From: a bacterium
GTDB lineage: Bacteria; Omnitrophota; Gorgyraeia; Velamenicoccales; JABMQK01
Length of the DNA stretch: 6,879 nt
Assembly (NCBI GenBank): GCA_013203265.1
Contig: JABMQK010000133.1
Location: 1 to 6,879 of the forward strand
Reading direction: 5' to 3'
Part shown: piece after piece, positions 1 through 5,340 of the stretch
Position numbering within the stretch: position 1 is the first letter of the stretch
Layout of the letters: the number at the start of each line of letters is the position of its first letter
Notes under the pieces: model-generated
What the model saw: only the letters and a program-made list of their open reading frames with translations
Databases searched by the model: none
Told to the model about the DNA's origin: nothing
Position numbers and translations under genes: made by a program

Positions 1-380
1 CTTAAATTTATTACTTTTTTCTTCAATATTAAGGCAAAGGCTATTTCCGAAAGCGTTCCGTATTTTCCTGGCAGAGCAATAATAATATCAGCTATCCTGA
101 CTACCAATGTATTTCGGGCTAATCCCAAGCCCGTAGGAATAGCGATATCTACATACGCGTTTGCATCTTTCTTGTTTTCGCCTGGCAAAATGCCAATTGT
201 GATCCCTCCGGCCTCTTTTGTGCCTTTTGAAACCGCCTTCATCACTCCACTTAGGCCACCACAAACGAGTATTGCCCCCACTTTAGCTATTTTTTTGCCT
301 ATTTTATAGGCTATACACTCCATTTTAGCATTGCATTGATGTCCGCCAATTACTGCTATTAGGAGTTTCTGTTTTTTCAT
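1..380 (-). CDS. TIGR00725-type Rossmann (LOG/SLOG-like) protein, 3' end outside window
   Basis: Only the first 126 codons are present; the gene continues past base 1. The start is ATG at 378-380 with a strong Shine-Dalgarno GGAGGT at 386-391, 5 nt upstream. The protein begins MKKQKLLIAVIGG, a Rossmann first strand and glycine loop. It continues with CGGLSGVM (about residues 40-47), an ILPGEN segment (64-69), TGLGLARN (83-90) and LPGKYGTLSEIA (103-114). These are the signatures of the TIGR00725 family, related to LOG/lysine-decarboxylase-like nucleotide-binding proteins. In LOG enzymes the PGGxGTxxE motif binds nucleotide phosphate. Here it reads PGKYGTLSE, so the second glycine is lysine while the arginine (R89) and glutamate (E112) are kept. 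No substrate is established for this subfamily, so a nucleotide-derived ligand is inference. It follows tRNA-Arg by 43 nt and may share its transcript. Family assignment is fairly sure; function is unknown. Confidence 0.8.
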   Translation of the reverse strand, partial: MKKQKLLIAVIGGHQCNAKMECIAYKIGKKIAKVGAILVCGGLSGVMKAVSKGTKEAGGITIGILPGENKKDANAYVDIAIPTGLGLARNTLVVRIADIIIALPGKYGTLSEIAFALILKKKVINL

Positions 381-423
381 TGCGCACCTCCCCATACTTA
401 TGTGGGGTTCCTATCCTCTATCA

Positions 424-495
424 TGCGCCTGGCAGGAATCGAACCTGCACAACCAGCTCCGGAGGCTAGTGCTCTATCCGTTGAGCTACAGGCGC
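424..495 (-). tRNA. tRNA-Arg (anticodon CCG)
   Basis: A full 72-nt cloverleaf can be folded on the minus strand. The acceptor stem is GCGCCTG/CAGGCGC with discriminator A at 424. The D stem is GCTC/GAGC with an 8-nt loop. The anticodon stem CTAGC/GCTGG contains one G-U pair, and the loop CTCCGGA has U33 and anticodon CCG at 460-462. The variable loop is TTGT, and the T stem GCAGG/CCTGC carries the loop TTCGATT. It would read the CGG arginine codon. The CCA end is not encoded: the next bases are TGA, so it must be added after transcription. The 5' end is only 10 nt downstream of the endoQ stop and no promoter is visible in that gap, so it is probably cut out of a longer transcript. Confidence 0.96.
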
Positions 496-505
496 ATAGA
501 ATACT

Positions 506-1744
506 TTAAAAAAAGTCTAATTGTGCCTGAGCGTCTTTTTTTGTTTCCTCCTCTGAAAAAATATTAACCTTACCATACTCTCCATCAAAGCCAGGCCGAA
601 TGTTAACCTTGCCTTGCCTTACTCGCAATATCCCTTCTGCTATGCGTACTGAAACATTTGCCCTTAGATCTTGTTCTTTTGCATTTAATAAAACTTCAAA
701 TTCGTTACCAAATTTAGAAATTATACTGTGGTATTCTCTTGTCACTGCTTGAGAGCTTTTACCGAATCCTTTTGCCTCCGCAATAATCTCATCTAAAGGT
801 ATAAGATTCTTAAATGGTATGGCGTTCTCAGGAATGTTCCCTTCTGGCCTATCAGCCAACTGTTCCACCCTATTCATTACACCTATGGTCAATGACCTGC
901 CGCATTTAGGGCAACGGTTTTTGCTCTCTTTAGATTGTTTCGGTGAAAAACACACAGCACAGGCTCTATGGCCATCAAAATGATACTTGCCTTCCTGTGG
1001 GAAAAATTCAATCGTATAGAGAAATTTAGTCTTATCTTTTGTTCTTAAAACATCCCTTATCTTAAAATAATCTAATTCGCAATCAAAGACATTCGCCTCT
1101 CTGCCAACCTTTGAAGGTGAATGGCTATCAGAGTTCGAGATTAGACTAAATCTATCCAGTTTGGAAAGCTGCCAATTCATAGCTGGATCTGATGAAAGTC
1201 CCGTCTCCAAGGCAAATATTTTGGGAGTTTGTTTTTCAAAGCAATCCTCAATTCTATCAAAACCAGACATTGAGCCAAATAAACCAAACCAGGGAGTCCA
1301 AATATGGCCTGGAACAAACATGCAATTCTCGTCTATGCCGAATACAATACGCGCCAACTCTTCAGCATCTACTCCTAAAATGGGCCGTCCATCGCTGGCT
1401 AAATTTCCCCGCCGAGATAAAACATTATTAATTTTATCTACAACCTCAAAAGAAGGCGCAAATATTAAATTGTGAATTCTATAAGTCTTTCCTTTTTTTG
1501 AATAGATACTGCTTATTTCAGAGGTCAAAATAAAATTTACATTTTTATATATATATAATCCGTTGCCTTTGGATTCGAGTTTTGACTTTAACTCTTCCAA
1601 CCATAAGTGGTGTGTAAAATCTCCTGTGCCGATGAGGTTGATGCCTTTTATCTTCGACCACTCTACTAAATGCTCTACATCCATATCTTTAGATGTTGCT
1701 CGACTATATTTAGAGTGTATATGAAAATCAGCGATAAATTTCAT
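506..1744 (-). CDS. Endonuclease Q (PHP-domain DNA repair nuclease)
   Basis: A 412-residue homologue of the EndoQ/TIGR00375 family. EndoQ cuts DNA 5' of deaminated bases (uracil, hypoxanthine, xanthine) and abasic sites, starting their repair. The N-terminal PHP metal site is intact: H8-I-H10, GTGD (D42) with H45, E76, H91, PGH (H147) and SDSH (D206, H208). A zinc ribbon follows, C262-x2-C265 and C278-x2-C281. A C-terminal region then ends in QLDFF (408-412), which resembles a bacterial clamp-binding peptide. I chose the ATG at 1742-1744: it has AAGGA 7 nt upstream, and the protein then begins MKFIADFHIHSKYS, as is usual in the family. A longer frame from TTG at 1811-1813 would add 23 unconserved residues and overlap pyrC by 17 bp. 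It lies 52 nt behind pyrC with no terminator seen, so it probably shares the pyr transcript. I see no damage or missing key residue. Confidence 0.88.
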   Translation of the reverse strand: MKFIADFHIHSKYSRATSKDMDVEHLVEWSKIKGINLIGTGDFTHHLWLEELKSKLESKGNGLYIYKNVNFILTSEISSIYSKKGKTYRIHNLIFAPSFEVVDKINNVLSRRGNLASDGRPILGVDAEELARIVFGIDENCMFVPGHIWTPWFGLFGSMSGFDRIEDCFEKQTPKIFALETGLSSDPAMNWQLSKLDRFSLISNSDSHSPSKVGREANVFDCELDYFKIRDVLRTKDKTKFLYTIEFFPQEGKYHFDGHRACAVCFSPKQSKESKNRCPKCGRSLTIGVMNRVEQLADRPEGNIPENAIPFKNLIPLDEIIAEAKGFGKSSQAVTREYHSIISKFGNEFEVLLNAKEQDLRANVSVRIAEGILRVRQGKVNIRPGFDGEYGKVNIFSEEETKKDAQAQLDFF

Positions 1745-1751
1745 ATGTTTG

Positions 1752-1756
1752 TCCTT
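1752..1756 (-). promoter_or_regulatory. Shine-Dalgarno site that fixes the endoQ start
   Basis: AAGGA read on the minus strand, 7 nt before the ATG at 1744, within the 52-nt gap after pyrC. It supports the 412-residue form over the TTG-initiated extension. An AAAGGA also precedes that TTG, but it lies inside the last pyrC codons and is probably fortuitous. Confidence 0.65.
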
Positions 1757-1796
1757 TAAATTATTAACTTGATTCTCTTGCGTTCCCGATTCAACT

Positions 1797-3068
1797 TTAT
1801 CCTTTGAATACAATCTTTCCTTTCAAAATTGTATAATCAACGCGGCCTTTAAGTTTTTTACCGATAAAAACTGAATTTTTTGATTTAGAAATAAAATCTT
1901 GCCTTTTAAGAGTCCATTCTTTATCCGGGTCGACTATGATTATATCTGCCGCAGACCCTTCTTTTAACGTGCCTTTATCGAGGCCTAAGATTCTCGACGG
2001 GTTATAGGTTAATTTTTTAGCTAAGCCTGGCCAGTTTAACAATCCGGAGCTGATTAATTCCGTAATACTCACAGCTAATTCTGTTTCCAGTCCAATAGTT
2101 CCAAATTCTGCGTGGTCAAATTCTATATCTTTTTCGCTATCGGTATGAGGTGCATGGTCTGAAGCTATAACATCAATAACGCCGCTCTTTAAACCCTCTC
2201 TTATGGCCACTACATCATCTTTATTTCGTAAAGGTGGATTGATCTTCATTTTTGTATCGTATCCTAATAGCGCTGTTTCATCCAAAGAAAAATAATGCGG
2301 TGCTGTTTCAGCGCTAACACGAATACCTTTTTTCTTTGCGCGGGCAATTATATCCACCGACTCCTTGCAGCTTACATGAGCTATATGAATAGAGGCGCCT
2401 GCTTTTTCTGCTATCTTAATATCTCTTTCTACTCTTTTGTATTCTGATTCATTAGAAATTCCCCTTAGGCCTAAGATGGTCGAGGTAAAACCTAAATTAA
2501 CTACGCCGTTATGAGACAATGCTTTATCTTCACAGTGACAGATAGTTAAAACCTTATTCTCTTTAGCTTCTGTCAATGCTTTTAAAAGAAGCTCCTCCTC
2601 ATCCACAGAAGAACCATCATCTGTAATGGCGAGGATTCCTTCTTTTTTAAGATCGCTTATGCTGGTTAATTCTCTGCCCAAACGTCCTACGGTTATTGCG
2701 CCTGAGATAAAAACGTTTGCTTGTGCGCTCTTTTTAATAATTGCCTTTAGTAATTTAATATTCCCGACGGTATCAATAGCAGGTTGAGTATTCGGCATAG
2801 CCAATATTGAAGTAACCCCACCTTTTAAACCTGCTTTTGTTGCGCTTCTCACAGTCTCTTTATCTTCTCTACCGGGCTCCCTTAGATGCACATGCATATC
2901 TACAATGCCGGGCATTACAATTTTTCCTCGAGCGTCAATCACTTGATCCGCTTTTTCCTTGATATTCTTAGCCAGCTTGAATATCTTGCCGTCATCCAAC
3001 AATACGTCCTGCTCTTTATCTGTATCGTTTACAGGATCAACTACGCGTCCGTTTTTAATTAGAATCAT
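1797..3068 (-). CDS. pyrC: Dihydroorotase (class I, PyrC)
   Basis: A 423-residue cytosolic zinc amidohydrolase that interconverts N-carbamoyl-aspartate and dihydroorotate, the third step of de novo pyrimidine synthesis. An N-terminal amidohydrolase strand region (MILIKNGRVVDP) leads into MPGIVDMHVHLREPG, with metal ligands H59 and H61 and substrate-binding R63. MPNTQP carries N93. DDG at about 149-151 supplies the bridging aspartate of class I enzymes. CHCED carries H177, HIAHVSC carries the next histidine, and IASDHAPH carries the catalytic aspartate. All expected active-site residues are present and the length is normal for bacterial class I dihydroorotases. Its ATG (3066-3068) overlaps the pyrB stop as ATGA with no clear Shine-Dalgarno, which suggests translational coupling. 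Class I dihydroorotases often pair with an ATCase catalytic chain, and pyrB lies directly upstream. Allantoinase or hydantoinase is excluded by context and by the intact dihydroorotase motifs. Confidence 0.96.
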   Translation of the reverse strand: MILIKNGRVVDPVNDTDKEQDVLLDDGKIFKLAKNIKEKADQVIDARGKIVMPGIVDMHVHLREPGREDKETVRSATKAGLKGGVTSILAMPNTQPAIDTVGNIKLLKAIIKKSAQANVFISGAITVGRLGRELTSISDLKKEGILAITDDGSSVDEEELLLKALTEAKENKVLTICHCEDKALSHNGVVNLGFTSTILGLRGISNESEYKRVERDIKIAEKAGASIHIAHVSCKESVDIIARAKKKGIRVSAETAPHYFSLDETALLGYDTKMKINPPLRNKDDVVAIREGLKSGVIDVIASDHAPHTDSEKDIEFDHAEFGTIGLETELAVSITELISSGLLNWPGLAKKLTYNPSRILGLDKGTLKEGSAADIIIVDPDKEWTLKRQDFISKSKNSVFIGKKLKGRVDYTILKGKIVFKG

Positions 3069-4012
3069 CTCGACTTCTCTCTACCTTGAGCCACTAAGAA
3101 CAACACCGCCATTCTTACCGCAATGCCGTTAGTAACCTGTTCTAATATCACCGAGTTTGCTCCGTCGGCAACCTCGCTAGACATCTCTATGCCTCTATTA
3201 AGGGGGCCTGGATGCATTACAATAATATCTCTCTTTGCCTTCCCTAAACGTTCCTTTGTAATACCGAAATTTCTAAAGTACTCCATCTGCTTAGGAAAGG
3301 CGCCTAACTCATCGCGCTCAAACTGCATGCGAAGTACATTCACCGCATCGGCATTCTCTAAGGCCTCCTCGATATTATGACTGATGCGCACTCCCATTTG
3401 TTCTATTGCGGCGGGTATGAGCACTGGCGGAGCACAGACAACTACATTTGCCCCTAATTTTGTAAGCCCCCAGATATTAGAACGTGCCACCCGCGAATGT
3501 GCAATGTCTCCCACAATAACCACATTCAAACCTGAAATTTTACCCATTTTTTCCTTTAGAGTAAAAATATCTAAAAGTGCCTGGGTAGGATGTTCATGCC
3601 AACCATCACCTGCATTAACTACGCTGATATCCAAGTGGCGAGCGAGCATAAGCGCTGCCCCCGAACAATTATGCCTTACTACAATAATATCTGCTTTTAG
3701 CGCCTGTATGTTTCTTCCTGTATCGGCGAGGGTCTCTCCTTTTTTAACGCTTGAAGTCTCAACGGCAACATTGATAACATCCGCTGATAATCTCTTTGCG
3801 GCTACTTCAAAAGATACTCTTGTGCGCGTAGAAGGTTCATAGAATAAATTTACCACCATCTTTCCGCGGAGAGCAGGAACCTTTTTTATCTGACGGGTAG
3901 AGATCTCTTTAAAGGAATAAGCGGTATCTAAAATTAACTCTATCTCTTCTCTGCTTAAATCCCCTAAGCCTAAAAGGTCTTTCCTTATCCATTTAGGTTT
4001 ATTTGTAGCCAT
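3065..4012 (-). CDS. pyrB: Aspartate carbamoyltransferase catalytic chain
   Basis: A 315-residue enzyme that joins carbamoyl phosphate and aspartate to give carbamoyl-aspartate, the committed step of pyrimidine synthesis. FYEPSTRTRVSFE (57-69) is the carbamoyl-phosphate loop. SSVKKGET (87-94) provides the mobile lysine that reaches in from the neighbouring subunit of the trimer. NAGDGWHEHPTQALLD (133-148) holds the conserved histidine and the HPTQ motif. GDIAHSRVARSN starts the aspartate domain. RMQFERDE and MHPGPLNRGIEM, near the C-terminus, line the aspartate site. No regulatory chain (pyrI) is present beside it; the next gene is pyrC. That fits the ATCase types that lack a PyrI subunit and are controlled at the RNA level by PyrR. 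The start codon is 5 nt after the pyrR stop. The likely Shine-Dalgarno AGGAG (4024-4028) lies inside pyrR, 11 nt from the ATG, a little distant. Confidence 0.97.
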   Translation of the reverse strand: MATNKPKWIRKDLLGLGDLSREEIELILDTAYSFKEISTRQIKKVPALRGKMVVNLFYEPSTRTRVSFEVAAKRLSADVINVAVETSSVKKGETLADTGRNIQALKADIIVVRHNCSGAALMLARHLDISVVNAGDGWHEHPTQALLDIFTLKEKMGKISGLNVVIVGDIAHSRVARSNIWGLTKLGANVVVCAPPVLIPAAIEQMGVRISHNIEEALENADAVNVLRMQFERDELGAFPKQMEYFRNFGITKERLGKAKRDIIVMHPGPLNRGIEMSSEVADGANSVILEQVTNGIAVRMAVLFLVAQGREKSR

Positions 4013-4017
4013 ATCTG

Positions 4018-4560
4018 TTATTGCTCCTGTTCCATAATTACAACTTCATCCACCCCGTCACTCTCCTCCAGCCTTACCTCAACGACTTGTCTCTGTGACG
4101 TAGGAATATTTTTACCGACATATTCTGCCCGAATAGGCAATTCACGGAAACCCCTATCAATCAATACAGCCAACTGAATAAATTGCGGACGCCCAAAGTC
4201 GAGCAGTTCCGTCAATGCTGCCCGTACAGTCCTGCCGGTATAAAGCACGTCATCTACAAGAATTACCTTTTTATTGGCGATATCAAACATCAAATCTGTT
4301 TTGTGCACCACGGGCTGTTCTGCTATAACGCTTAAATCATCTCTGTATAAAGTAATATCTATAGTGCCGACGGGTGGCTGTGGGCCGTCAATTTCGGAGA
4401 TAATTTTGGCTAATCTCTTGGCCAGATGTGCGCCCCTATTCATAATACCAATTATCACAATCTCTTCAGGGCCTTTATTCTTTTCCAGAATTTCATGGGC
4501 AAGGCGCGTGAGTGTTTTTTGAATGGCTGTTTTATCTAGTATCTTGGATTTTTCCTTCAT
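4018..4560 (-). CDS. pyrR: PyrR, pyr operon RNA-binding attenuator / uracil phosphoribosyltransferase
   Basis: In Bacillus and relatives PyrR binds pyr leader RNA when UMP/UTP is high and promotes termination; many members also convert uracil and PRPP to UMP. The PRPP loop [13 protein letters not shown] is clear at residues 103-115 when counted from the upstream ATG. TLYRDDL (74-80) and [16 protein letters not shown] near the C-terminus are PyrR hallmarks that separate it from ordinary phosphoribosyltransferases. I prefer ATG 4558-4560, giving 180 residues starting [10 protein letters not shown], because this matches the usual family N-terminus and length. An in-frame ATG at 4570-4572 adds only MSSL and lies inside a 9-bp repeat next to a palindromic insertion. 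Neither start has a good Shine-Dalgarno, which is odd for the first gene of an operon. Promoter, PyrR-type hairpin and terminator precede it, so autoregulation is likely. Confidence 0.96.
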   Translation of the reverse strand: MKEKSKILDKTAIQKTLTRLAHEILEKNKGPEEIVIIGIMNRGAHLAKRLAKIISEIDGPQPPVGTIDITLYRDDLSVIAEQPVVHKTDLMFDIANKKVILVDDVLYTGRTVRAALTELLDFGRPQFIQLAVLIDRGFRELPIRAEYVGKNIPTSQRQVVEVRLEESDGVDEVVIMEQEQ

Positions 4561-4568
4561 AAGTGAAG

Positions 4569-4644
4569 ACATAAGTTATGGAGTGATAGCGCCCGCCACA
4601 AAGCGTTAGCGGGTCCGCCAATTTTTTTGGCGGAAACATAAGTT
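4569..4644 (-). repeat. GC-rich palindromic element bounded by a 9-bp direct repeat
   Basis: Plus-strand ACATAAGTT occurs at 4569-4577 and again, exactly, at 4636-4644. Between them lie 58 bp much richer in G and C than the surrounding leader. They contain two adjacent hairpins: TCCGCCAA (4614-4621)/TTGGCGGA (4627-4634), 8 bp with a T5 loop, and CCCGC (4592-4596)/GCGGG (4609-4613) with a 12-nt loop. The layout looks like a small non-coding mobile or REP/MITE-like element that duplicated its target on insertion. There is no coding capacity. It separates the attenuator from pyrR, and the upstream pyrR ATG option falls inside one repeat copy. The structure is directly visible; mobility is inference. 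Confidence 0.5.
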
Positions 4645-4660
4645 GTATGGTTAAATTCAT

Positions 4661-4697
4661 GCATACATTTTACATCTCTTCGTTCTGTAAAATGTGC
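4661..4697 (-). other. AT-rich inverted repeat in the pyr leader
   Basis: ACATTTTACA (4665-4674) and TGTAAAATGT (4686-4695) form a perfect 10-bp inverted repeat around an 11-nt loop. The outer GC/GC pairs at 4661-4662 and 4696-4697 could extend it across a 2-nt bulge. On the transcript it falls just downstream of the attenuator terminator. No U-tract follows, so it is not an ordinary terminator. It could protect the 5' end of read-through mRNA or be another small repeat; its role is unknown. Confidence 0.45.
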
Positions 4698-4705
4698 CTT
4701 CATTT

Positions 4706-4734
4706 AAAAAAAATCCCGCTTGTGTACAAGCGGG
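4706..4734 (-). terminator. Intrinsic terminator (pyr attenuator; also ends nikR transcripts)
   Basis: On the minus strand CCCGCTTG (4734-4727), a TACA loop and CAAGCGGG (4722-4715) form a perfect 8-bp stem, followed by A and eight T residues (4713-4706). It lies about 80 nt after the predicted start of the pyr transcript and before pyrR, the position expected of an attenuator. No other terminator is seen after nikR, so it would also catch read-through from that gene. Confidence 0.9.
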
Positions 4735-4775
4735 TTCTCCTATCTTTACATAATATAATTTTCATCTCTTGTGTC

Positions 4776-4806
4776 CCTTGCTAGTTTCACTGAACTAGCT
4801 TAAAGG
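4776..4806 (-). promoter_or_regulatory. PyrR-binding loop (anti-antiterminator) in the pyr leader
   Basis: The minus-strand RNA reads CCUUUAA, then stem GCUAGUU (4799-4793), hexaloop CAGUGA (4792-4787), stem AACUAGC (4786-4780), then AAGG. The loop fits the CNGNGA hexaloop known for PyrR-binding sites. The 5'-side UUUAA bulge and the short CC/GG lower stem also fit. In the classical ARUCCNGNGAGGYU motif, U-G and C-G pairs close the loop; here both are U-A, so pairing is kept. The 3' half GCAAGGG (4781-4775) can instead pair with the terminator arm CCCGCUUGU through one bulge. The two folds therefore exclude each other, as PyrR attenuation requires. The match was made by eye. Confidence 0.78.
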
Positions 4807-4818
4807 CTTAACTGTAAA

Positions 4819-4847
4819 AATATAACATCAAATGACTATTTTGTCAA
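4819..4847 (-). promoter_or_regulatory. Sigma70-type promoter of the pyr operon
   Basis: On the minus strand a perfect -35 TTGACA (4847-4842) and -10 TATATT (4824-4819) are separated by exactly 17 bp. TGT just before the -10 adds an extended -10 element. The start of transcription should fall near 4812-4813. That places the PyrR-type hairpin within the first 40 nt and gives a leader of roughly 250 nt before pyrR. Confidence 0.88.
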
Positions 4848-4895
4848 GCAGAAAAATTATCCCTAATTGGCCATTTTGATAGAAAAAGTTTTCCT

Positions 4896-5312
4896 TTAAA
4901 CTATATCTTTTCCTGTGGTGGCAACAGTGAGGGCTGCATATTTTACCCCTTTTGTTGCCTTGATTTTATTGGTAAGCAATTGAATTCTTTTGGGGCTACC
5001 TTTTACGGCGACTATCTCCAGGCAATTATTGTGGTCTAAGTGAATGTGCTGGCTGGAGACAATCAGCTCGTGGAAGTCGTGCTGGATATTGGTCAGTCTA
5101 TTTACCAGCTCTCTCTTGTGATGATCATAGACAATAGTAATCGCTGCGGCAACCTCTTTGCCTTCCAACCACTCCTTCCTAACTAAATCTTCTCTGATTA
5201 AATCCCTAAAAGCCTCTGAGCGGTTCTGATAACCCTTTTGCTTGATGTGCTTATCAAACTTAACCAAAAGATCCTTTTCGATAGAAACACCAAATCGAAT
5301 TAACTCTGACAT
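4896..5312 (-). CDS. nikR: NikR, nickel-responsive ribbon-helix-helix repressor
   Basis: A 138-residue cytoplasmic regulator that, on binding nickel, represses nickel uptake or related genes. Residues 1-50 form a ribbon-helix-helix DNA-binding domain: IRFGVSIEKDLLVKFDKHI followed by GYQNRSEAFRDLIR. The rest is the ACT-like tetramerisation domain. All four square-planar nickel ligands are present: H78, H89, H91 and C97, matching H76, H87, H89 and C95 of the E. coli protein. Start ATG 5310-5312 has AGGAG 6 nt upstream (5319-5323). It follows rsmI by 28 nt, suggesting co-transcription. No nickel transporter, hydrogenase or urease gene is visible, so its targets lie elsewhere or beyond the window. 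No typical spaced GTATGA/TCATAC operator was seen here. Some NikR-family proteins respond to other metals, but the intact ligand set favours nickel. Confidence 0.95.
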   Translation of the reverse strand: MSELIRFGVSIEKDLLVKFDKHIKQKGYQNRSEAFRDLIREDLVRKEWLEGKEVAAAITIVYDHHKRELVNRLTNIQHDFHELIVSSQHIHLDHNNCLEIVAVKGSPKRIQLLTNKIKATKGVKYAALTVATTGKDIV

Positions 5313-5340
5313 AAAATACTCCTATCCATTAATAAAATTT

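Noticed and set aside
390..407. Hairpin CCCCA/TGGGG just before the TIGR00725-type gene, partly covering its Shine-Dalgarno.
   Set aside because: Only 5 bp with an 8-nt loop and no known riboswitch pattern; too weak to report as a regulatory element.
424..495. tRNA gene as an integration site of a mobile element.
   Set aside because: No integrase, no repeated tRNA 3' end and no phage-like genes are visible in the window.
1530..1560. TATATATATA run inside endoQ as a repeat or promoter.
   Set aside because: It encodes in-frame residues (GLYIYKN) of the conserved protein and shows no promoter spacing.
1745..1813. Longer endoQ reading frame starting at TTG 1811-1813.
   Set aside because: It overlaps the end of pyrC, adds 23 residues unlike the family N-terminus, and its apparent Shine-Dalgarno is part of the pyrC coding sequence. 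ATG 1744 has a well-placed AAGGA and the canonical MKFIADFHIH start.
3123..3842. Open frames on the plus strand opposite pyrB.
   Set aside because: They are fully antisense to a well-conserved gene, have no recognisable domains or ribosome-binding sites, and arise from codon bias in the true gene. The same applies to plus-strand frames over endoQ (1161-1475), pyrR (4274-4522) and rsmI (5242-5812).
4578..4635. The GC-rich hairpins before pyrR as another terminator.
   Set aside because: The A/T run is in the loop of one hairpin and no U-tract follows either stem in the direction of transcription.
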